Positions 1 through 6,571 of a DNA stretch of 12,932 nucleotides are shown here, piece after piece. The stretch is from positions 1 through 12,932 of the forward strand of contig JAFWRL010000217.1 of the NCBI GenBank assembly GCA_017520105.1. The letters run 5' to 3'. The position numbers and the translations under genes are program-made. Position 1 is the first letter of the stretch. Each line of letters begins with the position of its first letter. The DNA comes from Fibrobacter sp. Lineage in GTDB: Bacteria > Fibrobacterota > Fibrobacteria > Fibrobacterales > Fibrobacteraceae. The notes beneath the pieces are model-generated. The model did no database searches. It was not told the DNA's origin and saw only the letters and a program-made list of their open reading frames with translations.

Positions 1-175
1 CTTGGTGCTATAAAAAAGGACCAACCTTGCGGTTGATCCTTTTTATACCCCTTGACGCGGTTTACTTGGGGTTATAAAAAAAGGACCAACCTTGCGGTTG
101 ATCCTTTTTATACCCCTTGACGCGGTTTACTTGGGGTTATAAAAAAAGGACCAACCTTGCGGTTGATCCTTTTTA
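1..175 (-). repeat. 65-bp tandem repeat carrying tRNA-terminator hairpins
   Basis: Three near-identical units with a 65-bp period (hairpins at 18-39, 83-104 and 148-169) lie directly behind tRNA-Glu. Read on the minus strand, each has the stem GGATCAACC/GGTTGGTCC (9 bp, one G-U), a GCAA tetraloop and a T-run. The plus-strand reading has an A-C mismatch instead, so the minus strand is the likely template. Units are joined by a 24-base linker that begins and ends with C4/G4 blocks. Its AAACCGC and GGGGTATAAAAAGG segments match the 3' end of the tRNA-Glu gene, which suggests the repeat arose by duplicating the tRNA tail plus terminator. Similarity continues to base 1, so the array may extend beyond the window. 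Confidence 0.85.
148..169 (-). terminator. Intrinsic terminator of tRNA-Glu (nearest of three copies)
   Basis: A 9-bp stem with a GCAA loop is followed on the minus strand by seven T. It begins six bases after the tRNA discriminator base, so it would both end transcription and set the 3' trailer. The copies at 83-104 and 18-39 would act as back-up terminators. Confidence 0.8.
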
Positions 176-248
176 TACCCCCAAGCGGTTTTGAACCGCT
201 GTTGCGGGAATGAAAATCCCGAGTCCTAGGCCACTAGACGATAGGGGC
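176..248 (-). tRNA. tRNA-Glu (anticodon TTC)
   Basis: The minus strand folds into a 73-nt cloverleaf. The acceptor GCCCCTA pairs with TGGGGGT, with G-U at the terminal pair. The D arm carries the TAGTGGCCTA loop typical of tRNA-Glu. The anticodon stem CGGGA/TCCCG closes the loop TTTTCAT with anticodon TTC, and the T stem AGCGG/CCGCT closes TTCAAAA. The discriminator is A and no CCA is encoded, so a CCA-adding enzyme is needed. A near-consensus promoter lies upstream and a terminator directly follows. The open frame that reads from base 210 into the ABC transporter gene begins inside this tRNA, so that start is not real. Confidence 0.93.
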
Positions 249-261
249 GATTTGTGCGCCA

Positions 262-289
262 AATATAGCAGTTTCCCAAAAAATGTCAA
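262..289 (-). promoter_or_regulatory. Sigma-70 type promoter of tRNA-Glu
   Basis: On the minus strand there is a perfect -35 TTGACA (284-289), a 16-base spacer and a -10 TATATT (262-267). The -10 ends 13 bases before the tRNA 5' end. That is almost the same distance as at tRNA-Cys in this window. Confidence 0.85.
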
Positions 290-320
290 GGGCTGCGCTT
301 ATTTTTTTTATTTTTCTCCC

Positions 321-1886
321 GTGATTTTGAGAAAAAGACTAAAAAGGGTTCTGTGGCGTGGCGTTTTGCGTTTCTTGCCGGTAGCGCTTTTGGCGAGTGC
401 CGCTGATGCTGCGTTACTCTGGGGCATCCGCTCGTTTATGGGGATTCTCCAAGGCGATTCCGTTTTTGCTCTTTCGGAGTGGTTGCTTCTGATGCTTGCT
501 TTGACCGTGCTCCGTTTTGTCTTTTTTGTCTGGAAGTTGAACATTTCCGAAAAATGGCTTTACGGTGCGGGTTCGTTTGTGTCGGCGTGGTTCTTGTGGA
601 CGTTCCGGTCGCTGTCGCCGCGCGTTTTTCATACACCGGATGGAGACGCTAAGGTTGAGACGGCCTACGAATCGACGCTTGTGTTGCAAGGGAATGGCGG
701 TGTGTTTTTCCAAGCGGTGCAGGCGGTTCTCCAGCTTTTGGTGTTCTTGCCTGTTCTCTTCTATATCTCATGGCCGCTGACGTTGTTCCTGTTTGTGGTC
801 GTTGTTCCGCTGGTGAGTTGGATGCAGCGCAGTTTGCATAGGATGGGGCCTGCCGAAGAAAGCGTCCTGACTTTGCGTTCGGATTTTCGCGGAAAGCTTT
901 TCCAGGCGCGTCGGCTGTTTCGACGTTGGAGTTCTGGCTTTGAGCGCAAGGCTGTTTCGACAGAGTTGCTTGCGGTAGTTCGCGCTCTTCGGGATGATGG
1001 TCTTTCGGTTTCTCTCAAGAAGGGCTTGCTTTCGCTCACGACGGAATCGGTTTCGGTCTTGGCTATGGTTTTCGTGCTGGCGTTTTGTGCGCTCCTGATT
1101 TCAAAGGGCTGGATGGACGGCACGGGGCTTGTCCTGTACTGTTCGGCGGTTCTCCTTTGTTATAAGCCTGTAAAGGAATGTGCTCGCGTGATGCCGCAGG
1201 CACGTTCGGCGATGAGTGCGCTCCATGTCTTGGAAAAGTTCGAGGAACTGCCTTCGAAGAGAACGGATGCGGATTCGGTCGAAGTCGCTTGCTCGCCAAA
1301 TGCCGAAAATCTGGAAATTTCGCATGGCGATTTTGCATATGAGGGCGGTTTTGCCGCACTTTTCAGCAATTTCTCGTTGAACTGGAGTACGCAAAAACCG
1401 GTCCTTGTTCGCGGTCGGAACGGCGTTGGAAAATCGACGTTATTGCGCCTGATTGCCGGGCTTGAGGAATGGGACCATGGCAAGGTGACTTGCCCGCCGC
1501 ATCTTAAAAGTAACGTGTTTTTTGTTGCGCAAGATTTGGAACTTCCGCCGGTCCGCTTGCTCGAATCGCTTTTGTCGCAGACATCTTCTGTGGCTGTTGT
1601 TGAATTTGCACGAGCTGCCCGCGTAACCCAAATTATCGCAAAGGAGGGAATGTCTGGCGGGGAACGTGCCCGTGTCGCATTGGCCTGGGCGCTTGTCTCG
1701 GACTGTCCCATGGTGCTGCTGGATGAACCCTTTGCGTCGGTAGCACTTGTAGATCGTGAACCGCTTTTGACGGCGTTTCTCGACACGGCAGAGCTTTTGC
1801 ACAAGTGGGTCGTGCTTGTGAGTCATGATGTACTGTCGAAGGAGTTGGAACAACGTTTTAGCATCGTGGAGATGGACCATGCCTAG
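321..1886 (+). CDS. ABC exporter with fused membrane and ATPase domains
   Basis: About 521 residues from a GTG start at 321. The frame is open further upstream, but that part lies in tRNA-Glu and its promoter, so an earlier start is unlikely. No clear ribosome site precedes the GTG, and TTG at 327 is an alternative. The N-terminal 300 residues hold about six hydrophobic segments (near 16-35, 53-71, 130-155, 158-178, 240-262 and 265-285), as in type I ABC exporters. The ATPase domain shows Walker A GRNGVGKST (365-373), a Q-loop FVAQ, signature MSGGER (444-449), Walker B MVLLDEP (464-470) and an H-loop VSHD. It should work as a dimer in the inner membrane; the substrate cannot be read from sequence. 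It overlaps the methyltransferase gene by 8 nt and shares its operon with waaA, which hints at a lipid or envelope substrate. It resembles MsbA-like half-transporters but is divergent. Confidence 0.85.
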   Translation: MILRKRLKRVLWRGVLRFLPVALLASAADAALLWGIRSFMGILQGDSVFALSEWLLLMLALTVLRFVFFVWKLNISEKWLYGAGSFVSAWFLWTFRSLSPRVFHTPDGDAKVETAYESTLVLQGNGGVFFQAVQAVLQLLVFLPVLFYISWPLTLFLFVVVVPLVSWMQRSLHRMGPAEESVLTLRSDFRGKLFQARRLFRRWSSGFERKAVSTELLAVVRALRDDGLSVSLKKGLLSLTTESVSVLAMVFVLAFCALLISKGWMDGTGLVLYCSAVLLCYKPVKECARVMPQARSAMSALHVLEKFEELPSKRTDADSVEVACSPNAENLEISHGDFAYEGGFAALFSNFSLNWSTQKPVLVRGRNGVGKSTLLRLIAGLEEWDHGKVTCPPHLKSNVFFVAQDLELPPVRLLESLLSQTSSVAVVEFARAARVTQIIAKEGMSGGERARVALAWALVSDCPMVLLDEPFASVALVDREPLLTAFLDTAELLHKWVVLVSHDVLSKELEQRFSIVEMDHA

Positions 1887-2541
1887 CGCAGAACGCGTTT
1901 TTTCTGCGTTCCTGTATCGCTTTCGCGGCTATATTTTAGGGGCTTTCGCAATTGCCCTTGTTCTTGTCCCGCCGAGCCGGTTTCCGAAATCGTTTTATAT
2001 AAATGAATGTGTTGCGGGCCTTTTCATTGCAGCCTTTCTTTACGTGGTGAGCGCCCTGCTGCGGGTGCGGGCGCGCCAGTTTATTGGTGAACACACTCGT
2101 GGTAAAGTCCATGCGGCAGATGCGCTTGTGACTGTCGGCCCTTATGCAAGAATGAGGCACCCTCTTTATGTTTCCAACACGGGTTTTGCTTGTGGCGTAG
2201 TCTTTTTTCATTTGGGCGTGTCACTTTTGGTCCTCCCCTTTATAATCTTGATTATCTTGTTTGAGATAACGCTAGCGCGGATTGAAGACCGCTTTCTGGA
2301 GTGCAAGTTTGGGGATACATGGCGTGCGTGGGCGTCGAAAACGCCGGCGTTTTTGCCCCGTCTAAAGGCTCCGCTTAGCCCCTGTCGCAAGGATTCCAGT
2401 GCATTCTCTGGCGATTCTTGCGCTAATCTCCCGCAAAGAACCGTTTGGCAGGCGTTTTTTGCCGATTCTTCTACATGGTTGTGGCTCTTGTTTTGTAATT
2501 TATTGTTTGTTTTACTGAAAGTGACGGATTTCTATGTTTAA
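1879..2541 (+). CDS. Isoprenylcysteine/phospholipid methyltransferase-like membrane protein
   Basis: 220 residues from the ATG at 1879, which overlaps the upstream stop by 8 nt and has a GGAG about 8 nt before it. The frame is open to an earlier ATG at 1825, but that would lie deep inside the ABC gene. Hydrophobic segments lie near residues 18-32, 43-62, 98-112, 114-132 and 200-216. The signature GPYARMRHPLY (87-97) and the downstream EDRFLECKFGDTW (136-148) are the two conserved blocks of the ICMT/PEMT superfamily, which binds S-adenosylmethionine at the membrane face. Family members methylate prenylcysteine, phospholipid head groups or small molecules; the substrate here is unknown. The C-terminal 60 residues, including an extra hydrophobic segment, go beyond the usual core. 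It is probably translationally coupled to both neighbours. Confidence 0.8.
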   Translation: MPSAERVFSAFLYRFRGYILGAFAIALVLVPPSRFPKSFYINECVAGLFIAAFLYVVSALLRVRARQFIGEHTRGKVHAADALVTVGPYARMRHPLYVSNTGFACGVVFFHLGVSLLVLPFIILIILFEITLARIEDRFLECKFGDTWRAWASKTPAFLPRLKAPLSPCRKDSSAFSGDSCANLPQRTVWQAFFADSSTWLWLLFCNLLFVLLKVTDFYV

Positions 2542-3712
2542 GGTTCTTGATGTTGCGCGTGGGGCGCTTGGTTCTGTTGCCAAGGTTGCTGCCAAGGTGC
2601 CCATTGTAGAAAACAAATATCGCATGAATGCCCGCTTGAACGGGCCGTGGCCTAAGGGGCCGTTCCTCTGGATGCACGGGGCGAGTCTTGGCGAATGTAA
2701 AATGCTCATGAATTTGGCGAAACTCCTCAAGGAGGATTTGCCGGATTGTCCGCGTCTCTTGATTACGACACAGAAGGTCGAGGTCCTCTCGTTTCTTGAG
2801 GAAAACGCTGGCGATATTGCTTCGTGTATGGCTCCCGTCGATTCTCCAGTGCCGATGAAGTCCTTTATCTCGTCGGTAAAGCCGGTTGGTCTCATTCTTG
2901 CCGAAAACGAATTTTGGCCGGGTTATCTCTCTTCGATGTTGCGTATTTCGTCCAAGCCTTCCGTGGCGGTGGTTTCGGGACGGTTCCATAGGGCGGTTCC
3001 CGGAATAGACTTCTCGTCGATTGGTTTTGCCAGCATGCAGACTGGTTCCGACCTTTCGCGCTTTTTGGGCGTGGCGGCGAGGGCTAACATTTCCCGGATG
3101 TTGATTGGCGGGGACTGGAAGCTTTTGCCGTGGGTCCGTTCGGGAATGACGGTTAGGGCTCCTGAAAATCCGACGGTCGATACGGTGTTCGTCTCGATGC
3201 ACATACAGGAATGGGCGAGCCTCTGCCGGATGGTCGTCTCGTCTATCAAACGTCAGGAATCCGTGGTGATTGTGCCGCGTCGGCTGTCCGAAGTGGCGGA
3301 TTTCCGCAAAGCTCTCCGGGACCAGGAGCTTATTGTTGTCGATTGGCCTTTGGTACAGAAGGGAGCGGTCTCGATTGTGAACGAGTTCGGCAAGACGAAG
3401 GACGTGTTTGCCGTCTCGAAGTCTGCCGTCATAGGCGGGTCGTTTGCCCGCGGACTTGGCGTCCATGACTTTTGGGAACCGCTGCAGCGCGGTGTTGCGA
3501 CATGCGTGGGGCCTTTTGCGGCCGGGCAGAAAGAGACCGTGGCAACGCTTGTCCGTGAAGGTGTTATTGCTCAACTGCAAACGACTGCGGAATATTCTAG
3601 GCGCAATTTGCCCGATGTCCGCCTTGTGCAGACCTTCCTTGCCCACGAAAGCGCAAAGATTAACGACTCGTATCAACAGCTGGTTGAATTTTTGAAAAAC
3701 TTGCTCAAGTAA
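2534..3712 (+). CDS. waaA: 3-deoxy-D-manno-octulosonic acid (Kdo) transferase
   Basis: 392 residues, ATG at 2534 overlapping the previous stop by 8 nt. WaaA (KdtA, family GT30) transfers Kdo from CMP-Kdo to the lipid IVA precursor on the cytoplasmic face of the inner membrane, the first step of LPS core synthesis. Visible family blocks are WMHGASLGE (46-54, with the acceptor-side glutamate E54), LILAENEFWP (120-129, for the family's L.ETE.WPN) and GGS…HDFWEPLQRG (301 onward, with E315), the nucleotide-binding C-terminal block. It is somewhat shorter than the E. coli enzyme (about 425). The N-terminus lacks a strong hydrophobic anchor, which is unusual for the family and suggests peripheral attachment. 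How many Kdo units it adds cannot be told from sequence. Confidence 0.9.
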   Translation: MFKVLDVARGALGSVAKVAAKVPIVENKYRMNARLNGPWPKGPFLWMHGASLGECKMLMNLAKLLKEDLPDCPRLLITTQKVEVLSFLEENAGDIASCMAPVDSPVPMKSFISSVKPVGLILAENEFWPGYLSSMLRISSKPSVAVVSGRFHRAVPGIDFSSIGFASMQTGSDLSRFLGVAARANISRMLIGGDWKLLPWVRSGMTVRAPENPTVDTVFVSMHIQEWASLCRMVVSSIKRQESVVIVPRRLSEVADFRKALRDQELIVVDWPLVQKGAVSIVNEFGKTKDVFAVSKSAVIGGSFARGLGVHDFWEPLQRGVATCVGPFAAGQKETVATLVREGVIAQLQTTAEYSRRNLPDVRLVQTFLAHESAKINDSYQQLVEFLKNLLK

Positions 3713-3724
3713 ATTAGGTGAATT

Positions 3725-4657
3725 ATGAAAAAAATTGTTCTGGCCATGCCCCGCGGATTCTGCGCAGGAGTCGATCGCGCCATCCACGTGGTCGAAAAGG
3801 CAATCGAAAAATTCGGTACGCCCATTTATGTCCGCCATGAAATTGTTCATAACAAGTTTGTTGTGGATACTCTTAAGAACATGGGCGTTGTCTTTGTCGA
3901 TGATTTGAAGCAAGTCCCCGAAGGTTCCGTGGTGATTTTCTCTGCCCATGGTGTCGCCGAATGCATTTACGACGAGGCGAAAGCCCGTAATTTGCAGGTG
4001 CTTGATGCGAGCTGCCCACTGGTGCTCAAGGTGCATTTCAGCGCAAAGCGCCATTACAATGCCGGCCGCCATATCATCTTGATCGGGCATGCGGGTCATG
4101 CCGAAGTGGAAGGTACGCTTGGCCAGCTCCCGGAAGGGGCGATAACCCTTATCCGCAATGAAAATGATGCAGAGACGGTCCAGGTGCCTGCGAACAAGGA
4201 GCTGGCCTACATTACGCAGACGACGCTTTCTGTGGCGGAAACGCGCAAAATTATCGATGCGCTCAAACGCCGTTTTCCGGACATTATTGGGCCTGAGGCT
4301 GGCGACCTCTGCTATGCAACGGGCAACCGCCAGGCGGCAGTCCTCGATCTTTGTTCCTCCGTCGATATGCTGTTGGTCGTCGGCGCCAAGAATTCCTCCA
4401 ATTCGTCGCGTTTGATGGAACTTGGGCTTGAACAGGGACTCCCGAGCCACCTGATTGCCGATGTCAACGATATTGACCTGTCGTGGTTCGACGGTATCGA
4501 TACGGTCGGAATTTCAAGCGGGGCGAGCGCACCGGAAGTGCTGGTTCAGGGTGTTGTCGATTGGCTGAAAGAAAAATTTGAGTCCGTCGAAGTCCAAAAT
4601 CTCATAAAATTGGTGGAAAATACAAAGTTTAACTTGCCAAAGGCGCTGCAAGATTAA
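3725..4657 (+). CDS. ispH: 4-hydroxy-3-methylbut-2-enyl diphosphate reductase
   Basis: 310 residues, ATG at 3725 with AGGTGA just upstream, 12 nt after the waaA stop. IspH (LytB) catalyses the last MEP-pathway step, reducing HMBPP to IPP and DMAPP with a 4Fe-4S cluster. All three cluster cysteines are present: C13 in GFCAGVDRAI, C97 in DASCP and C196 in DLCYATGNRQ. The family also shows here as HEIVHN, HAGHAEVEGTLGQ (with the catalytic glutamate), TQTTLS and SSNSSRL. Length and motif spacing are normal. As the last gene of the operon it links isoprenoid supply (undecaprenyl carriers, menaquinone) with LPS synthesis, though this may only reflect gene order. It ends in a stem-loop at 4624-4662. 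Confidence 0.96.
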   Translation: MKKIVLAMPRGFCAGVDRAIHVVEKAIEKFGTPIYVRHEIVHNKFVVDTLKNMGVVFVDDLKQVPEGSVVIFSAHGVAECIYDEAKARNLQVLDASCPLVLKVHFSAKRHYNAGRHIILIGHAGHAEVEGTLGQLPEGAITLIRNENDAETVQVPANKELAYITQTTLSVAETRKIIDALKRRFPDIIGPEAGDLCYATGNRQAAVLDLCSSVDMLLVVGAKNSSNSSRLMELGLEQGLPSHLIADVNDIDLSWFDGIDTVGISSGASAPEVLVQGVVDWLKEKFESVEVQNLIKLVENTKFNLPKALQD

Positions 4658-4662
4658 ACTTT
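4624..4662 (+). other. Stem-loop spanning the ispH stop codon
   Basis: AAAGTTTAACTTG (4624-4636) pairs with CAAG, a bulged A, then TTAAACTTT (4649-4662). This is a 13-bp stem around a 12-base loop, with the stop codon inside the 3' arm. No separate T-tract follows, so it may protect the mRNA 3' end or act as a weak terminator just before the rpmB promoter. Confidence 0.5.
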
Positions 4663-4666
4663 AGCC

Positions 4667-4695
4667 TTGACAGTTCCGAAATATTTAGCTAAAAT
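4667..4695 (+). promoter_or_regulatory. Sigma-70 type promoter of rpmB
   Basis: TTGACA at 4667-4672, a 17-base spacer and TAAAAT at 4690-4695. Transcription should start near 4702 and give a leader of about 23 nt. It begins 10 bases after the ispH stop, so rpmB has its own strong promoter. Confidence 0.9.
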
Positions 4696-4724
4696 TGGTG
4701 CCTGTAAAAACAACGGAGTTTAAT

Positions 4725-4946
4725 ATGAGCCGCATTTGTGAAGTTACCGGCAAGGCCGGCCTCGTGGGCAACATGGTTTCCCACTCTAATCGTAAGAAGT
4801 TGATCAAGCAGCTTCCGAACCTCCAGAAGAAGCGCTTCTACATTCCTGAAGAAGACCGTTGGGTGACTCTCCGCGTGAGCGCTGCTGGTCTCCGCACCAT
4901 CAGCAAGCTTGGCATCCAGGCTGTCGCTCAGGAACTCGGAATCTAA
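4725..4946 (+). CDS. rpmB: 50S ribosomal protein L28
   Basis: 73 residues. The ATG at 4725 is chosen because GGAG lies 6 nt upstream and the protein then starts MSRICEVTGK, as in L28 of E. coli. The in-frame frame upstream (from 4695) starts inside the -10 box. L28 is a structural protein of the large subunit. The family core is visible: CEVTGKAGLVGN, the basic stretch SHSNRKKLIKQLPNLQKKRF, and WVTLRVSAAGLRTISKLG. Only one cysteine (C5) is present, so this is not the zinc-binding four-Cys type. It is monocistronic here, without the rpmG partner seen in many bacteria, between its own promoter and a terminator. Confidence 0.96.
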   Translation: MSRICEVTGKAGLVGNMVSHSNRKKLIKQLPNLQKKRFYIPEEDRWVTLRVSAAGLRTISKLGIQAVAQELGI

Positions 4947-4971
4947 TTTTTTTGATTAAAGGTTTTAAAAA

Positions 4972-5007
4972 GCCGCTATGCTCTGCATGGCGGTCTTTTG
5001 TGTTTTT
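4972..5007 (+). terminator. Terminator of rpmB
   Basis: GCCGCTATGC (4972-4981) pairs with GCATGGCGGT (4985-4994), giving 10 bp with two G-U pairs and the loop TCT. CTTTTGTGTTTTT follows. Confidence 0.75.
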
Positions 5008-5022
5008 ATTGACGTTGGCTTT

Positions 5023-5057
5023 GTCACCCCGCACTTGTTGCGGGGTCGCCTTTTTTT
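5023..5057 (+). repeat. REP-like palindrome, also terminator-like
   Basis: GTCA, then CCCCGC (5027-5032) paired with GCGGGG (5040-5045) around ACTTGTT, then TCGCC and seven T. It has the layout of the dispersed GTCA-stem-CTTG-stem-TCTCC element found twice more in this window. The T-run suggests a second terminator behind rpmB. Confidence 0.55.
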
Positions 5058-5061
5058 ATAC

Positions 5062-5089
5062 AAAAAATGCCCCGGTGCTGAAACCGAGG
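5062..5089 (-). terminator. Terminator of the minus-strand exonuclease gene
   Basis: On the minus strand CCTCGGT (5089-5083) pairs with ACCGGGG (5076-5070), a 7-bp stem with one G-U and the loop TTCAGC. CATTTTTTG follows. It lies about 50 nt after the exonuclease stop. Confidence 0.7.
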
Positions 5090-5103
5090 CTGAGTTTGTA
5101 AAG

Positions 5104-5133
5104 AGGAGATTCCCGGTCAAGCCGGGAATGACA
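5104..5133 (-). repeat. REP-like palindrome
   Basis: On the minus strand TGTC precedes ATTCCCGG (5129-5122), which pairs with CCGGGAAT (5116-5109) around CTTGA, followed by CTCC. This is the second copy of the GTCA…CTTG…CTCC element. It lies just behind the exonuclease stop and next to the perfect palindrome GACAGTACTGTC (5130-5141). Confidence 0.6.
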
Positions 5134-5140
5134 GTACTGT

Positions 5141-5788
5141 CTACTTCCTAATGAACTGCGGGACGCCTTTGTACTTGGCCATGGCCTGCATGATGCCTCC
5201 CATTTCCCATTCTTTTTCTTTGAGGCGGCGGCGGAGGAGTGCCACGAACACTTCCATGAGCATCTCGCAGTCATAGACGGAGCGGTGCATCTTTTCTTCG
5301 TCGATGGTCATCGAGATTTCGCCGCGTTTCATGAACATGTTCGCCATGAAACCGAGCTTGTGGTTAGCAAGTTCCGGCATGATGGTCTTGGAAATGGCGA
5401 GGCTGTCGATGACGGGGTTGCCCGGCGTGAACTGCGGGTTCTGCTCGTAGGCGGTGCGCAAGAAGCTCGCGTCGAAGTTCGCGTTGTGGGCGAGCAGGAT
5501 GGAACCCGGACCGCAGAATGCGGTGAACTGCTTGAGGGCTTCGCCGACGGGCGGTGCGTTTTCGACCATCTTGTCGGTGATATGGTTCACGTTGGTGGCC
5601 TCGGCGGGAATGAGCATATTGGGCTTTACGAGCGTGTCAAATTCCGAGATGAGCTTTGGTACGACTCGGCCGTTTTTCACCTCTACAGTGAACTTTACGG
5701 CGCCAATTTCGATGATTTCGTCCTTGCGATTGACAAGGCCAGTCGTTTCTAAGTCGAATGCGACAAATTTTGGAGGTAATGCGATCAC
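5141..5788 (-). CDS. DnaQ-type DEDDh 3'-5' exonuclease
   Basis: 215 residues from a GTG start at 5788, with AAGGA about 9 nt upstream. The fold family removes nucleotides from DNA or RNA 3' ends using two metal ions. All five DEDDh residues are visible: D12 and E14 (FDLETTG, 11-17), D106 (AHNANFD), H168 and D173 (HRSVYDCEML). Domain length and spacing match the pol III epsilon / PolC-exonuclease group. It could be the proofreading subunit or a stand-alone repair or RNA-trimming enzyme (RNase T and oligoribonuclease share the fold). No polymerase or helicase domain is attached and no dnaE lies nearby, so the symbol dnaQ is not assigned. It lies 17 nt behind the DUF374 gene and is probably co-transcribed. 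Confidence 0.88.
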   Translation of the reverse strand: MIALPPKFVAFDLETTGLVNRKDEIIEIGAVKFTVEVKNGRVVPKLISEFDTLVKPNMLIPAEATNVNHITDKMVENAPPVGEALKQFTAFCGPGSILLAHNANFDASFLRTAYEQNPQFTPGNPVIDSLAISKTIMPELANHKLGFMANMFMKRGEISMTIDEEKMHRSVYDCEMLMEVFVALLRRRLKEKEWEMGGIMQAMAKYKGVPQFIRK

Positions 5789-5805
5789 GGCTGTATTCCT
5801 TTTCT

Positions 5806-6330
5806 TTAATTTTCTTCGGGCAAAAGATACTTAATTTCGATGTCAATAGCTGTCAGCGGGAGCGGAATGATGAATTTATCCCATCCGTTCAGGCGGAAAT
5901 GCCTGCCGTACTTGATGTCGAAAAGCCAAAGGGGGCATCCGCTGGTTTTGGACAGCCATAGCGAGCCGGGCTTGACCTGGAGTGCCGGGCCGTGGGGACC
6001 GTCGAGTGCCATGCCGACAAAACGGCCTTTTTTGAGCGACTGGAGCAGGTGGCGTACGTTTGTCGCTCCGTGCGTGTCGGAACCGCGGGTCACTTCGTAG
6101 TGGAGTCGTTTTGCCGCTTGTGCGAAAAATTCCCCGTCGCTTGATTCCGAGACGAGTATGTGGACGTCCTTGTCCTTGAAGGCGGCGCAGCTTGCTAGCA
6201 AATCCTTGTGCCACAGTCCGAGGATGCCGGGCCTGAAGTCGTCGGGCACACGCAGACGGATGCGGAGGCTCCTCATCCAGAGGGCGCCGAGCCAGGCGAA
6301 CGCTTTTGTCTTCAATGCGCGGAAATTCAC
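5806..6330 (-). CDS. DUF374 lysophospholipid acyltransferase-like protein
   Basis: 174 residues from a GTG start at 6330; no good ribosome site is seen. Family blocks: LWHKDLL (39-45), SESSDGEFFA (61-70), RGSDTHGA (82-89), the key ALDGPHGP (108-115) with KPG (120-122), and NGWDKFIIPLPLT (148-160). These define DUF374, a branch of the LPLAT acyltransferase superfamily. Family members are thought to act on membrane lipids or lipid A, but the acyl acceptor is not established. The presumed catalytic histidine is H41 in WH. The N-terminal 20 residues may form an amphipathic or membrane segment. The protein is somewhat shorter than most relatives as I recall them. It opens a two-gene unit with the exonuclease. 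Its own promoter must overlap the tRNA-Cys promoter region, but I could not place it. Confidence 0.82.
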   Translation of the reverse strand: MNFRALKTKAFAWLGALWMRSLRIRLRVPDDFRPGILGLWHKDLLASCAAFKDKDVHILVSESSDGEFFAQAAKRLHYEVTRGSDTHGATNVRHLLQSLKKGRFVGMALDGPHGPALQVKPGSLWLSKTSGCPLWLFDIKYGRHFRLNGWDKFIIPLPLTAIDIEIKYLLPEEN

Positions 6331-6371
6331 GCATAAAAGATAATTTTTTTGACTTTTTTTGCCCGTACCCC

Positions 6372-6400
6372 TTGTAAATAGGGGTTAAAATACTTATATT
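6372..6400 (+). promoter_or_regulatory. Promoter of tRNA-Cys
   Basis: TTGTAA (6372-6377), a 17-base spacer and TATATT (6395-6400). The -10 ends 14 bases before the tRNA, against 13 at tRNA-Glu. The -35 and early spacer are flanked by an inverted ACCCC (6367-6371) / GGGGT (6381-6385). A TTGACT at 6349 is less well placed. Confidence 0.7.
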
Positions 6401-6414
6401 ACACCCGCAATAAT

Positions 6415-6487
6415 GGCGACGTACCCAAGTTGGTAAGGGGCGAGTCTGCAAAACTCTTATTCGGCGGTTCGAGTCCGCCCGTTGCCT
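6415..6487 (+). tRNA. tRNA-Cys (anticodon GCA)
   Basis: A 73-nt cloverleaf. The acceptor GGCGACG pairs with CGTTGCC (one G-U), and the D stem is CCC/GGG. The anticodon stem CGAGT/ACTCT has a C-U mismatch at its base and holds the loop CTGCAAA (anticodon GCA). The T stem GGCGG/CCGCC closes TTCGAGT. Discriminator U73 is the known identity base of tRNA-Cys. No CCA is encoded. Promoter and terminator sit tightly on either side, so it is a single-gene unit. Confidence 0.96.
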
Positions 6488-6490
6488 CTG

Positions 6491-6530
6491 AAAAAGACCT
6501 TTCGCGAAAGCGGAAGGTCTTTTTGTTTTT
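6491..6530 (+). terminator. Terminator of tRNA-Cys
   Basis: AAAAAGACCTT pairs perfectly with AAGGTCTTTTT, extended by T-G and CGC/GCG to a GAAA tetraloop, followed by GTTTTT. It begins three bases after the tRNA end. The A-run on the 5' side would allow activity on the opposite strand too. Confidence 0.92.
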
Positions 6531-6571
6531 GTGATATTGTTTTCCCGCGATAGCGATACCGCACGCTCAAT

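Noticed and set aside
1..175. Tandem repeats considered as a CRISPR array
   Set aside because: The whole 65-bp period is conserved, with no variable spacers, and each unit contains a terminator hairpin.
2471..4450. A 659-codon open frame on the minus strand across waaA and ispH
   Set aside because: It lies fully antisense to two well-supported genes, has no ribosome site or known motif, and its His/Arg-rich composition is what the codon bias of the sense genes produces.
5130..5141. Perfect 12-bp palindrome GACAGTACTGTC at the exonuclease stop
   Set aside because: It is short and touches a REP-like element at a 3' end, so an operator role is not supported; noted only as part of that element's surroundings.
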